Below, piece by piece: positions 23,756 to 32,741 of a stretch of DNA of 64,000 nucleotides; positions within the stretch are counted from its first letter, which is position 1, and each line of letters begins with the position of its first letter. The stretch is from contig JBBDSP010000015.1 in NCBI GenBank assembly GCA_040904925.1, forward strand, positions 1 through 64,000, written 5' to 3'. Below the pieces are notes generated by a model. The model was given only the letters and a program-made list of their open reading frames with translations, made no database searches and was not told the DNA's origin. The translations under genes were made by a program, and so were the position numbers. The stretch is from Gracilimonas sp040904925. GTDB lineage: Bacteria > Bacteroidota > Rhodothermia > Balneolales > Balneolaceae.

Positions 23756-24208
23756 ATGGGAACACATTTTAAAGGAAATAAAGAAGTTCAGAAAACGCTG
23801 AATGCGTTTATTAAACTAACGCGCGCCAGTGAAAGTGTGAACGGCCGGCTATCCAGGCATTTATCAGATGCCAATCTAACCATCAGTCAGTTTGGAACCC
23901 TTGAGGCTTTGCTGCATTTAGGTCCTTTAAACCAAAGAGAGCTTGGACAGAAACTTCTGAAAAGCGGGGGAAACATCACGCTGGTGATCGACAACCTTCA
24001 AAAAAATGGACTGGTAGAAAAGAAAACAGACCCCAACGATCGTAGGGCAGTTATTATAAGCCTCACAAAAAAAGGAAAAGAATTCATCGAAAATTTCTTT
24101 CCTCAGCACCTCGAAAAGATCAAAGAAGAATTTTCCGTTCTCACCACAGAGGAAAAAGAACAGCTTGCCGGCATTTGTAAAAAGCTTGGGGTTGGGAAAG
24201 GGGAATAA
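23756..24208 (+). CDS. MarR-family transcriptional regulator
   Basis: A 150-residue MarR-type winged-helix protein. The recognition region LNQRELGQKLLKSGGNITLVIDNLQKNGLVEKKTDPNDRRAV includes the wing with the conserved D-x-R (NDRR) element, and the flanking helices form the dimerisation core. MarR proteins usually repress neighbouring efflux or stress genes and respond to phenolic ligands. The neighbours here are xth upstream and a propeller lipoprotein downstream, neither an obvious target. A 9-bp inverted repeat between it and the next gene could be an operator. Confidence 0.9.
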   Translation: MGTHFKGNKEVQKTLNAFIKLTRASESVNGRLSRHLSDANLTISQFGTLEALLHLGPLNQRELGQKLLKSGGNITLVIDNLQKNGLVEKKTDPNDRRAVIISLTKKGKEFIENFFPQHLEKIKEEFSVLTTEEKEQLAGICKKLGVGKGE

Positions 24209-24233
24209 TTGAAGGGAATTTTACCGAAGATTT

Positions 24234-24258
24234 TGTTTATTTACAGTTTAAATAAACA
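24234..24258. promoter_or_regulatory. Inverted repeat upstream of the propeller lipoprotein, possible operator
   Basis: TGTTTATTT (24234-24242) and its exact complement (24250-24258) with 7 bases between, located between the MarR stop and the lipoprotein start 13 bases downstream. AT-rich, so chance cannot be excluded. Confidence 0.35.
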
Positions 24259-24270
24259 GTCAGAGGTACG

Positions 24271-25422
24271 ATGAATACTATCAATCTATATTTTCTTCTT
24301 TTTATATCCATGTTCATATGGAGTTGCTCATCAGAGAGCCCTGCAAATCAAGATATAGATCGCATTTTTGTTGCTATCGAAGAACTTAGAATAGGTCAGC
24401 CAGATGGCGATGAGAACTATATGTTCGGGGAGGTAAAAGATGTAGCTTTAGGAATAAAGGGAAGAATAATTGTTTCAGATCAACAAGGCCCGATTGTTAG
24501 GATGTATGATAATGAAGGTAATTTTTTGAAAAATATTGGCAGAGAGGGTTGGGGACCAGGTGAGTATACAAGAATAAGCGGGATGAAAGCTTTTAATGAC
24601 GGAAAGCTGGCATTATGGAATGCCAGCTTGATGAATATTAATGTGTATGATCCAGACGGAGAATACTTAGAGGTACATACAGTGAACTCCTCGTTACATG
24701 CTCCGGACCTTTTCAAGGCTGGAAAAGAAAATAACTTCTTTGTGAAAACGACCATCAACAGGGATTCTGAAAAACCAAACTGGCAATGGGGATGGCTAAA
24801 TGTATCACAGAAAGGAGAAGTTACAGATACGTTAGAAGTACCGAGAGACGAAGTTGATCGCCCATTGACGTTTGTGTTATTTACAGCGCAAGGAAGTGTT
24901 CATGCCTTTATAGAATGGCCGGTAAGTACCATCAATACTACAGGTGAATTAATATTCGCCGAAAATAACAAGAATTATGAATTTGAATTAAGGACAAAGA
25001 AAGGGCCAGTAAAAAAAGTCACCCGAAATTTTGATCCGGCAACACTACTGTCGGAGGAAAGGGAACAGTGGGATGCCTGGACAAATTATTACTCAGGCAG
25101 AGGGGCGGAAAATAAAGTTCCTGAGTTTAAGCCGGCTTTTAAAGATATATTTACAGATGCTGAAGGTAGAATTTGGGTCTGGAGATATGTTGAAGCAGAG
25201 TATACAGAACTGAGAGTAGCTCCAGATTACGGCCCGGAAAGCAATTGGTGGGAGCCTCCGACATTTGATGTATTTATGGCGGATGGAAGGTATTATGCAA
25301 CAGTTTCTTTACCTCTAAATGCAAATTTTAAAGATGCTAAAGGAGATAAAGTGATAGCAACACTTACCGGAGAAGAAGGAGAAGAGTACGTAGTTCGTTA
25401 TCATCTTGAGGATGCAAAATAA
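24271..25422 (+). CDS. 6-bladed beta-propeller lipoprotein
   Basis: A 383-residue protein with a signal peptide ending in a lipobox-like IWSC, so C19 is probably lipidated. The mature part has NHL/6-bladed propeller repeats of the kind common in Bacteroidota: DVALGIKGRIIVSDQQGPIVRMYDNEGNFLKNIGREGWGPGEY, then further blades with IYV/DxxG patterns and RIWVWRYVEAEY. GRxGxGPGEF-like loops are diagnostic of this family. The molecular function is unknown; it is likely an envelope-anchored binding scaffold. A second member lies at 40071-41318. Confidence 0.8.
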   Translation: MNTINLYFLLFISMFIWSCSSESPANQDIDRIFVAIEELRIGQPDGDENYMFGEVKDVALGIKGRIIVSDQQGPIVRMYDNEGNFLKNIGREGWGPGEYTRISGMKAFNDGKLALWNASLMNINVYDPDGEYLEVHTVNSSLHAPDLFKAGKENNFFVKTTINRDSEKPNWQWGWLNVSQKGEVTDTLEVPRDEVDRPLTFVLFTAQGSVHAFIEWPVSTINTTGELIFAENNKNYEFELRTKKGPVKKVTRNFDPATLLSEEREQWDAWTNYYSGRGAENKVPEFKPAFKDIFTDAEGRIWVWRYVEAEYTELRVAPDYGPESNWWEPPTFDVFMADGRYYATVSLPLNANFKDAKGDKVIATLTGEEGEEYVVRYHLEDAK

Positions 25423-25485
25423 GAGGGATGAAATTAGGATGCTTTCACTCTGAAAAAGGAATTTCAAAAACAAAAAGTGATTTCA

Positions 25486-25977
25486 ATGATCGTAAATTTT
25501 CAAATAAATAATCAGCACAAGACAAAAGAAAGGCAGCTTATAAATGCTTTGCTAACCCTGGCTACAGGTGTGTTAACCTTGGTCTTTCCTAATTTTCTAT
25601 ACCTTATTGCAGGTGGGTATTTATTGGCTCTTGGATTAATGTTTGCCGCCTTTAAATTTCCTGGAGCGTTTGCTGCACTTCCTATTGTGGCCGGTGGATT
25701 GATCTTCATTTTCCCCGAACTGATTCCCTATACCTTTGCCGGGTTTTTGGGATTCTTTGGCCTGATCATGCTATTCTCTTTTCAACTTAGCTTTTTGGGT
25801 ATAATCACGTTTATTATAGCCGTCCTGATTGTGATGAATCCTGATTCGGTCGCCTATTTTATTGCCTTCTTTATGCTGACCTACGCGATTTCAAACCTTA
25901 TCCAATTCTATAAGCAATGGAAAAATAAAGATCCGAAAGAAATGAGTGATGGAGAGATAATTATTGAGGATGACTGA
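25486..25977 (+). CDS. Small polytopic membrane protein (HdeD/DUF308-like)
   Basis: A 163-residue protein consisting almost entirely of five to six hydrophobic helices with a short acidic cytoplasmic tail (EMSDGEIIIEDD). The pattern LLTLATGVLTLVFPNFLYLIAGGYLLALGLMF resembles the repeat of HdeD/DUF308 proteins, where each unit ends in a Pro-containing loop. I chose ATG 25486; a GTG 9 bases upstream is also in frame. Converges on the methyltransferase gene (6 bases between). Confidence 0.6.
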   Translation: MIVNFQINNQHKTKERQLINALLTLATGVLTLVFPNFLYLIAGGYLLALGLMFAAFKFPGAFAALPIVAGGLIFIFPELIPYTFAGFLGFFGLIMLFSFQLSFLGIITFIIAVLIVMNPDSVAYFIAFFMLTYAISNLIQFYKQWKNKDPKEMSDGEIIIEDD

Positions 25978-25983
25978 GCAGAA

Positions 25984-26538
25984 TCACCTGTTCATTGCCT
26001 CGTAAATAAAGTAAGGGGGGATATTTTTCCAACAGAACTCGGTAGTATAATTCCCAAAAGCTTCCGTAAGCGGTTCTTTCAAATGACCGGAAGTTTGGTA
26101 AGCAAGAAACGACCCCTCTTTTTTAAGTACCTGTTTCGTTTTCGATAGAATATCCAATTTTATCTCCCAGTCAAAAAAGGAGAACGGAATTCCTGAAACC
26201 ACATGATCTGCATTTCCAACTACATCTTCAGGAAGTAAATCAATGATATCCTCTACAGATTTATGAAAAACGGTCAGACGGTTGTCGTCAATATTATTCA
26301 GGAGCTTGTAGAAGTTATCGTTGGTTTCAAAAACGAATAAACGAGCATCGGGGCGCATTTTTTTGAGGAAGTGTTTGGTAAAAACTCCGGTACCGCCACC
26401 GTATTCAATGATTACATCCGTGGTGGCAAAATCTATATGCTCACATAATTTCCGGATACAGTATTTAGAAGATGGAGTGATAGAGGCAACATCTCTATCT
26501 GTTGCAAATGATTTTATAAACTCAATGGTCCCTTTCAT
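25984..26538 (-). CDS. SAM-dependent methyltransferase, PmtA-like (phospholipid N-methyltransferase family)
   Basis: A 184-residue class I methyltransferase with motif I IIEYGGGTGVFTKHFL and the acidic end of strand 2 (VFETND). The motif SGIPFSFF corresponds to the SGLPL-type motif IV of PmtA and rRNA-dimethylase-like enzymes. The short length, lone-domain form and the SGxPF motif favour phospholipid (phosphatidylethanolamine) N-methylation, but an rRNA/protein target is possible. It lies 8 bases after uvrB on the same strand. Confidence 0.7.
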   Translation of the reverse strand: MKGTIEFIKSFATDRDVASITPSSKYCIRKLCEHIDFATTDVIIEYGGGTGVFTKHFLKKMRPDARLFVFETNDNFYKLLNNIDDNRLTVFHKSVEDIIDLLPEDVVGNADHVVSGIPFSFFDWEIKLDILSKTKQVLKKEGSFLAYQTSGHLKEPLTEAFGNYTTEFCWKNIPPYFIYEAMNR

Positions 26539-26546
26539 AAATAATA

Positions 26547-28598
26547 TTATAGTTCGTCTTCTAATTTCGCAATTTGGTCTCTAATGCGAGCCGCCTCTTC
26601 AAACTCCATGTTCTTGGCTGAATGATACATCGTTTCACGAAGGTGTTCAATAAGCTTATCCTTACTTTCAAAAGTAACCTCCTTCATGGCAGGACTCGCC
26701 TTATACTGAATTCCTTCTTCAGCTACTTTAATGACTTCAAGCGGTTCTTCATTCCGATCGTCTTCCGGACGGGTGAAATCAACGCTCTTACTTGATATCA
26801 AGGCCGGATCAACAAGCGGTTTCAATTCCTTCTTAATGGTTTCCGGAGTGATACCATGCTTCTCATTATATTCTTCCTGGATCTTTCGTCGACGACGGGT
26901 TTCATCAACTACCTTTTGTATACTTTTTGTGATCTTATCAGCATACAAAATGGCCTTTCCGCCCACATTACGCGCGGCGCGGCCCACGATCTGAAATAAC
27001 GAGGTTTCTGATCTGAGGAATCCTTCTTTATCCGCATCCATGATGGCAACTAAGCTCAGTTCAGGAATATCAATTCCCTCGCGAAGCAGGTTGATCCCTA
27101 CCAATACGTCAAAATCACCGCGGCGGAATTTATACAAAACTTCGATTCTTTCAAGGGCGTTTAATTCACTGTGCATATACGCCGCTTTGATATTCAGGTT
27201 CTTAAGGTATTCACTGAGCTCTTCACTGAGTCGCTTGGTAAGCGTGATAACTAAAACCCGCTCATTCTTCTCGATCTTCTCACGGATTTCTCCCAACAGG
27301 TCATCAACCTGGTTACCAAGAGGGCGGATCTCAATTTCCGGCTCCATTAATCCAGTTGGGCGAATGATCTGCTCGGTATAGACGCCACCGGATTTCTCCA
27401 GTTCATAGTCACTTGGTGTGGCGCTCACAAAAATAACCTGGTTTACAAGCTCCTCCCACTCATCAAAAGTTAGGGGCCGGTTATCTAACGCTGATGGAAG
27501 CCGAAATCCATGTTCTACCAATTCTATTTTTCGGGATCGATCTCCCCCATACATAGCATTTATTTGAGGAATAGTTTGATGGCTTTCATCCACCACTACC
27601 AGAAAATCATCAGGAAAATAGTCGAGTAAACAGTAAGGACGTTCACCTGGTTTTCTGGCACTCAGATATCTCGAATAATTTTCAATCCCGGAGCAGTAAC
27701 CGATCTCCTGAATCATTTCAATATCAAATAAAGTGCGCTGTTCGATGCGTTTGGCCTCTAGAAACTTCTCTTCATCGATAAGCACTTTTCTGCGCCACTC
27801 CAACTCTTCCCGGATCTGCTCGATAGATGTTTCAAGGCGCTCTTTGGAAGTTACATAATGCGACGCCGGATAGACCCGGAATTCATCTACAGATTCAATA
27901 ATGGAACCATCATCCACATCAAAAAGCTGAAGGGACTCAATTTCATCCCCCCATTGGGTAATACGCAATCCTTCATCAGAATAAGCCGGGTAGATATCGA
28001 TCACATCACCGCGAACGCGAAATGCCCCTCGTTTGAACTCCAGGTCATTGCGACTATAATGAAGGTCCACCAGATCATATAAAATGGTATTTCGGGGAAT
28101 TTCCTGTCCAACCTCTAAGTTCAGGATCAGCTTCTCGTATTCTGAAGGAGAACCGATACCATAGATACAGCTTATCGAAGAAACAATGATCACATCGCGC
28201 CGACCGGAAAGAAGAGAGCTCGTGGCCCTTAATCTCAACCGCTGAATTTCCTCATTGATGGAAAGATCTTTCTCAATGTACTTATCCTGAGTAGAGAGGT
28301 ATGCTTCGGGCTGGTAATAATCATAGTAAGAAATGAAAAACTCAACGCGGTTGTCGGGGAAGAAATCACTTAGCTCCCGGTAAAGCTGTGCGGCAAGTGT
28401 TTTATTATGGCTCATCACCAACGTGGGCTTCTGCACATTCTCGATGGTATTGGCAACAGTACGTGTTTTACCGGAACCGGTAATTCCAAGTAAAGTCTGG
28501 AACTTATCGCCCGCGCGGAGTCCTTCCGTGAGTTCGGCAATAGCACCGGGCTGGTCGCCCGCAGGTTCGTAAGGGGAGTGAAGTTTAAATTGAGCCAT
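26547..28598 (-). CDS. uvrB: UvrABC excinuclease subunit B
   Basis: The 683-residue damage-verifying helicase-like subunit of nucleotide excision repair. Walker A is LGITGSGKTRTVAN at about 38-51, the beta-hairpin region is YYDYYQPEAYL, and the helicase motifs DESHQTIPQINAMY, ATPSDYE and QIVGRAARN follow. The C-terminal UVR motif (about 640-683, MEFEEAARIRDQIAKLE) contacts UvrC. Length matches the family. uvrA is also in this window, at 43923, not linked. Confidence 0.97.
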   Translation of the reverse strand: MAQFKLHSPYEPAGDQPGAIAELTEGLRAGDKFQTLLGITGSGKTRTVANTIENVQKPTLVMSHNKTLAAQLYRELSDFFPDNRVEFFISYYDYYQPEAYLSTQDKYIEKDLSINEEIQRLRLRATSSLLSGRRDVIIVSSISCIYGIGSPSEYEKLILNLEVGQEIPRNTILYDLVDLHYSRNDLEFKRGAFRVRGDVIDIYPAYSDEGLRITQWGDEIESLQLFDVDDGSIIESVDEFRVYPASHYVTSKERLETSIEQIREELEWRRKVLIDEEKFLEAKRIEQRTLFDIEMIQEIGYCSGIENYSRYLSARKPGERPYCLLDYFPDDFLVVVDESHQTIPQINAMYGGDRSRKIELVEHGFRLPSALDNRPLTFDEWEELVNQVIFVSATPSDYELEKSGGVYTEQIIRPTGLMEPEIEIRPLGNQVDDLLGEIREKIEKNERVLVITLTKRLSEELSEYLKNLNIKAAYMHSELNALERIEVLYKFRRGDFDVLVGINLLREGIDIPELSLVAIMDADKEGFLRSETSLFQIVGRAARNVGGKAILYADKITKSIQKVVDETRRRRKIQEEYNEKHGITPETIKKELKPLVDPALISSKSVDFTRPEDDRNEEPLEVIKVAEEGIQYKASPAMKEVTFESKDKLIEHLRETMYHSAKNMEFEEAARIRDQIAKLEDEL

Positions 28599-28720
28599 AA
28601 ATAGCTTTTAAAGGTACAAACTGTGACGTAACTTAGGAAACGATAATGTTTAAATCATTGAAGTAATGGATGGGTATAAACATTTAAGTTGAAAGTAAAT
28701 TCCATTTTATGAAAGATGGT

Positions 28721-28764
28721 TATTCGTTATTGGTTAATCGTGTATAAGAAACCAATAACGAATA
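28721..28764. repeat. 15-bp perfect inverted repeat upstream of tyrA
   Basis: TATTCGTTATTGGTT at 28721-28735 and its exact reverse complement at 28750-28764, with a 14-base loop. It lies in the 193-bp uvrB-tyrA divergent spacer, 27 bases before the tyrA start. No T-run follows, so it is not a typical terminator; it could be an operator, an RNA leader hairpin or an intergenic repeat copy. Confidence 0.7.
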
Positions 28765-28791
28765 CATGAATAATTAATAACGAAACACAAC

Positions 28792-29925
28792 ATGTCCCAC
28801 AGACATAAAGAATTAGAATCGCCCCGAAAAAGAATTGATGAAATTGATGAGCACATTTTGGATCTGCTTTCTGAACGGGGAGAGATCGTTCGTGATGTGA
28901 TCAGGCGCAAAGTAGAAAATCAGCTCCCTGTATTTGTTCCGGCGAGGGAAGAAGAAAAGTCAAAGGCTTTTAAAGAACTGGCTAAAGCGAAAGGCATAGA
29001 TCCTGATTGGGCGGAGGATTTTCTGCGCATGATAATGACGGCATCCCGGGCAACGCAATCTCAGGAAACCTTCCCGATTGCAACTGAAGAACCGAAGCAT
29101 ATTTTGGTTATTGGCGGAGAAGGTGGAATGGGAAGTTTGTATAAAAGAATTGCCGATCAAACCGGCCATCAAACCTATTCTATTGATAAAAAGAACTGGC
29201 ATGAACTGGAGGAAATAGGCCCTAAGCTGGATATGGTGATCGTAACGGTTCCCATAAATGTAACAGAAAGCGTGATAGAGCGATTAAGCGGAAGGCTTAA
29301 AAAAGAAACCATTTTAGCTGATTTCACCAGTAATAAATCCAATCCTATTCAGGCGATGTTAAAAGCACATGAAGGCCCCGTTGTTGGTTTACACCCAATG
29401 CATGGTCCTGATGTGCAAAACCTGTCCAAACAGCTCATGGTTTTCTGTGGAGCACGCGATGCTGATAAAGCTAAGTGGTTTGTAGATCAGTGCGAATTAT
29501 GGGGTATGAGAGTGATAGAAGCTGATCCTGAGAAACATGATCACGTGATGAACCTTGTTCAGGGACTGCGTCACTTTGTAGCTCTTTTACACGGTTCTTT
29601 CATGGAAGAGTATGACCTGAAGCCGGCTGATATGCTGGATTACTCCTCACCGATATACAGGGCCGAATTGATGATGACCGGCCGAATTTTTGCGCAAGAT
29701 GCAGAACTCTATGCTGATATCGTTTTTGCCAACAAAGAACGCCGAGATCTGCTCATCAAGTTCTTTGATCACCACAAAAAACTCGCAAAGCTGGTCGAAG
29801 AAAATGACCGAGAAGGATTCATAAAAGAATTTGAAGGGGTAACAGATTTCTTTGGAAAATTTGCAACCCAGGCACTTGAGGAAAGTGGGTACTTGATAAA
29901 TCGGTTGGCTGATCGGTTTGCGTAA
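28792..29925 (+). CDS. tyrA: Bifunctional chorismate mutase/prephenate dehydrogenase (T-protein)
   Basis: Makes 4-hydroxyphenylpyruvate for tyrosine synthesis. Residues 1 to about 90 are an AroQ chorismate mutase (RKRIDEIDEHILDLLSERGEIVRDV); residues 100-377 are the NAD-linked dehydrogenase with VIGGEGGMGSLYKR and the catalytic-loop signature GLHPMHGPDVQNLSKQ, then ADPEKHDHVMNLVQGLRHF. Size and domain order equal E. coli TyrA (373 aa). The N-terminal fusion is characteristic of gammaproteobacteria and a few other lineages. It converges on the large T9SS cargo gene with one base between. Confidence 0.95.
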   Translation: MSHRHKELESPRKRIDEIDEHILDLLSERGEIVRDVIRRKVENQLPVFVPAREEEKSKAFKELAKAKGIDPDWAEDFLRMIMTASRATQSQETFPIATEEPKHILVIGGEGGMGSLYKRIADQTGHQTYSIDKKNWHELEEIGPKLDMVIVTVPINVTESVIERLSGRLKKETILADFTSNKSNPIQAMLKAHEGPVVGLHPMHGPDVQNLSKQLMVFCGARDADKAKWFVDQCELWGMRVIEADPEKHDHVMNLVQGLRHFVALLHGSFMEEYDLKPADMLDYSSPIYRAELMMTGRIFAQDAELYADIVFANKERRDLLIKFFDHHKKLAKLVEENDREGFIKEFEGVTDFFGKFATQALEESGYLINRLADRFA

Positions 29926-29926
29926 G

Positions 29927-32731
29927 TTACTTTATCAAAGTCATAGATCGTGATTGGTTAAACAAAACTGATCCGGAAGTTGATCTTGCACTAATGCGGT
30001 ATATGTAGACACCACTTGCTAAGTTCTTTGCATTGAAGTTTACCTGATGTGAGCCACCACTCATTTGGTTATCAGTAAGTACGCTTCCAACTTTTCGTCC
30101 ATTTATATCAAAAATTTCGAGATCAACTATAGCTGTTGAGGGTAGCGTAAATGAAATAGAAGTTGTTGGATTGAATGGGTTCGGATAATTTTGGTCAAGG
30201 GTAAAAGAGTCAGGAAGGTCTTTGCTTTTAGTTATGTTCGTTACTGTTTCTGCGGGAACCCCCAAAAATATGCCCCTTCCGTGTGTTGCAATGGCAAGAA
30301 CATTGTCATCAGAGCGTAGGTCTAGATACTCCACCACAGTTTTACCGATCAAATTTTCAGCTTGTCTGGTCCACACGGTGGAGGAGCCGTTTAGTTCTGT
30401 AGTAGAATATAGACCAGTACTGGTGCCTACAAAATATACTGGGCCATCCTGGGTTTCAATAATTGCAGCAGTTCGTACAGATGGCCCGTTATTACCGGAT
30501 AAATTTCCTTCAACATTTGTCCAGTCATCCCCACCATTCTCTGAATGAAATATACTGGGGACTCCGTAATTTGAGAAAATAACCATCACCTCATCGGCAT
30601 CAGTAGGATTTATTGCTATGTCATGAGTATATGATCCTGATGCAGCGCCTGCAATTGATATATCTTCAGCTGAGTTACTCGAATTGGCGTTAGGAAGTTT
30701 AAAAAGTTTTGGAGAACCGGAGTCATTATATCCGGCATAATAAAGCAGAGAGGTTGGGTTGTCCTCCGAAACTTCAAGTGTACTTATAATAAAACTTGGG
30801 TCATCTAAGCCTACCCCGGGAATTATACTCCACCCTTCATAAGGGGATGAATTTTCATAAGGGGGTATTTCACTTAAAGCAGTATTCCTCCAGATAGAAT
30901 CTCCTTCTGGGTAGTACATAGTCTCAATATCAACAGGATCGACTTTATACGGATGAATAAAGAGCTGACCGGAAGCATCTGCAGGATCTACATTGGTCCA
31001 CTCAGGCCGGGTTTCTGCGTCACAGCTACTAAAGATGCAGTCAAGACTTCCATCCTGAAGATATTTTAAACGCAACACACTTCCATTTTGGCTGGATACA
31101 TAAGCATATTCATCAGTAAAGGCTGCATAACTTCCGTCTCCTGAGGAGAGATCAACTGATGAGCTATTTTGGGAAACAAGGTCATAATTAAAAAATGGAG
31201 AGCCATTATCCTGTGTTCCTCCAACAACACGGGTATCATTTCCTTCAGGAAAAATAGCAGCAGTGTAAAATTGAGTTACATTATATCCCTGATCTTTATC
31301 AGTCCAACTAACAGGGGTAGTAGTTATTGAATTTGTTAAAGAAACTCCTCCGTCATGACCGCTCCAGACACGATCGGGGTCTGTTGGGTCAAAGGAAATA
31401 ACGTGTTGATCAGCGTGATGGTTTGGGTAGCCGCCAACATTATTCTCAGTAGAATATCCCCCTATCCACATATCTTCAGGATCCTCAGGTTGTGGAGAAG
31501 TAAAACCGTCAAAAGAAATATAAAGGTTTGTTCCTCCGGCAATTACAATATCAGGGTCAGTTGGGTGAACATTCAGGAGCATGTTATAACCACCCTGTAA
31601 ATTAAAACTACCTACACTACCCCCATAATCAGGCAAATTATCTGTACGGTCTTCATTGTTGGCAGGAGAATCGAGATCTATGTAGCTTAGCTCGGGTTCA
31701 CCATTTACATTAGATAAGACATAGACATTGTTTGGTGAAGAGTAAGAAACGGAAATAATGCTTCTTGCATGTGTAGTGGGGAAAAAATCCGGAGTTATAT
31801 CAACCCAATTATCCCCATCATCTGAGGAGAGATAAACACCGGGATCATTAGTTTGGCTGCACCCGCCACAAGCATCCAGCTGAGATATTACAGCTACAAT
31901 ATCACCATCAGGCATGATGTCAAAATCTGCCCACGAGTGTTGCCCAGGTTCGCCTAATATGGTGTTGAAAATTTGTCCGTCAGTTGATCTTCGTACTCCA
32001 AAGCCATTACTTGAAATAAAAATAGATCCTGTTGAGGGGCTTACTTTAACTTTACTTATATAATCATAGGGAGAGTTAAAGGTATTATTATCACTTTGGC
32101 CTGTAGATGAAATTTGTGTCCATGTAATCCCGTTGTCGGTAGATCGGTAGACCCCATTTCCATAATAAAACCCTTGCCCCCCACGGGAAGAAGCAGAGTT
32201 GCCAGAAAATTCTCCCGTCACAAAATACCAGTTATCTGTATATCCATTACGCGGGTCTTGCGCTAAATAGGTTACGCTGCTTATCTCGGAGGGGTCGGTT
32301 ACAAGTGTCCAGTTATCACCGGCATCTGTTGATCTCCAAACCCCACCGGAAACTCCTCCTGCAAGGATTATGTCTGAATCATCAATATCAACCGCCAAGG
32401 CTCTCGTTCTGCCGCCAACATCGTAGGGGCCAATTTCAGTAAAATTATAGTCGGTTGAATTTTTAAAGCTTTTAAATAATGAGGCTGAAGGAAGAAATTC
32501 AGCATGCTGAAGTTCCAAAGATCGAACATTAGAAGGAATAGCATCAATTGAAGGGTCTCTCATAAGCCGAAAGAAATGGTCATACCGTCCCTTGTTTGTT
32601 CTTTCTCTGTCTTCAATGGTTTTAGCTTTCTTTTCAATACTTGGCCGAAGCTCCGTTGTTGGAAGAGTAGTTGAAATGCTGAGAAATAGAATCAGCGAAA
32701 AAACCGGAAGTAGAATTTTAAAATGGTTCAT
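29927..32731 (-). CDS. Secreted BNR/sortilin-like beta-propeller protein with type IX (Por) sorting domain
   Basis: A 934-residue exported protein. It has a signal peptide (NHFKILLPVFSLILFLSIS) and a long body of sialidase-type BNR/Asp-box repeats with S-x-D-x-G-x-x-W cores (STDAGDNWTLVTD, STDNGITWTQISS, SSDDGDNWVDITP, SENGGDDWTNVEG), as in Vps10/sortilin-like propellers. The C-terminal 95 residues are a type A T9SS sorting domain with YPNPFNPTTSISFTLP, VDLEIFDINGRKV and a terminal YRISA and MTLIK. An ATG 51 bases upstream would overlap the preceding lipoprotein gene, so I start at 32731. It is likely surface-attached; the ligand is unknown. Confidence 0.9.
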   Translation of the reverse strand: MNHFKILLPVFSLILFLSISTTLPTTELRPSIEKKAKTIEDRERTNKGRYDHFFRLMRDPSIDAIPSNVRSLELQHAEFLPSASLFKSFKNSTDYNFTEIGPYDVGGRTRALAVDIDDSDIILAGGVSGGVWRSTDAGDNWTLVTDPSEISSVTYLAQDPRNGYTDNWYFVTGEFSGNSASSRGGQGFYYGNGVYRSTDNGITWTQISSTGQSDNNTFNSPYDYISKVKVSPSTGSIFISSNGFGVRRSTDGQIFNTILGEPGQHSWADFDIMPDGDIVAVISQLDACGGCSQTNDPGVYLSSDDGDNWVDITPDFFPTTHARSIISVSYSSPNNVYVLSNVNGEPELSYIDLDSPANNEDRTDNLPDYGGSVGSFNLQGGYNMLLNVHPTDPDIVIAGGTNLYISFDGFTSPQPEDPEDMWIGGYSTENNVGGYPNHHADQHVISFDPTDPDRVWSGHDGGVSLTNSITTTPVSWTDKDQGYNVTQFYTAAIFPEGNDTRVVGGTQDNGSPFFNYDLVSQNSSSVDLSSGDGSYAAFTDEYAYVSSQNGSVLRLKYLQDGSLDCIFSSCDAETRPEWTNVDPADASGQLFIHPYKVDPVDIETMYYPEGDSIWRNTALSEIPPYENSSPYEGWSIIPGVGLDDPSFIISTLEVSEDNPTSLLYYAGYNDSGSPKLFKLPNANSSNSAEDISIAGAASGSYTHDIAINPTDADEVMVIFSNYGVPSIFHSENGGDDWTNVEGNLSGNNGPSVRTAAIIETQDGPVYFVGTSTGLYSTTELNGSSTVWTRQAENLIGKTVVEYLDLRSDDNVLAIATHGRGIFLGVPAETVTNITKSKDLPDSFTLDQNYPNPFNPTTSISFTLPSTAIVDLEIFDINGRKVGSVLTDNQMSGGSHQVNFNAKNLASGVYIYRISARSTSGSVLFNQSRSMTLIK

Positions 32732-32741
32732 AAGTAAATTA

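Noticed and set aside
29536..29552. TCACGTGA core in tyrA as parS
   Set aside because: The flanking bases do not match the consensus.
31460..31475. CTATCCACA in the T9SS cargo gene as a DnaA box
   Set aside because: One mismatch and isolated, inside a coding region of a secreted protein.
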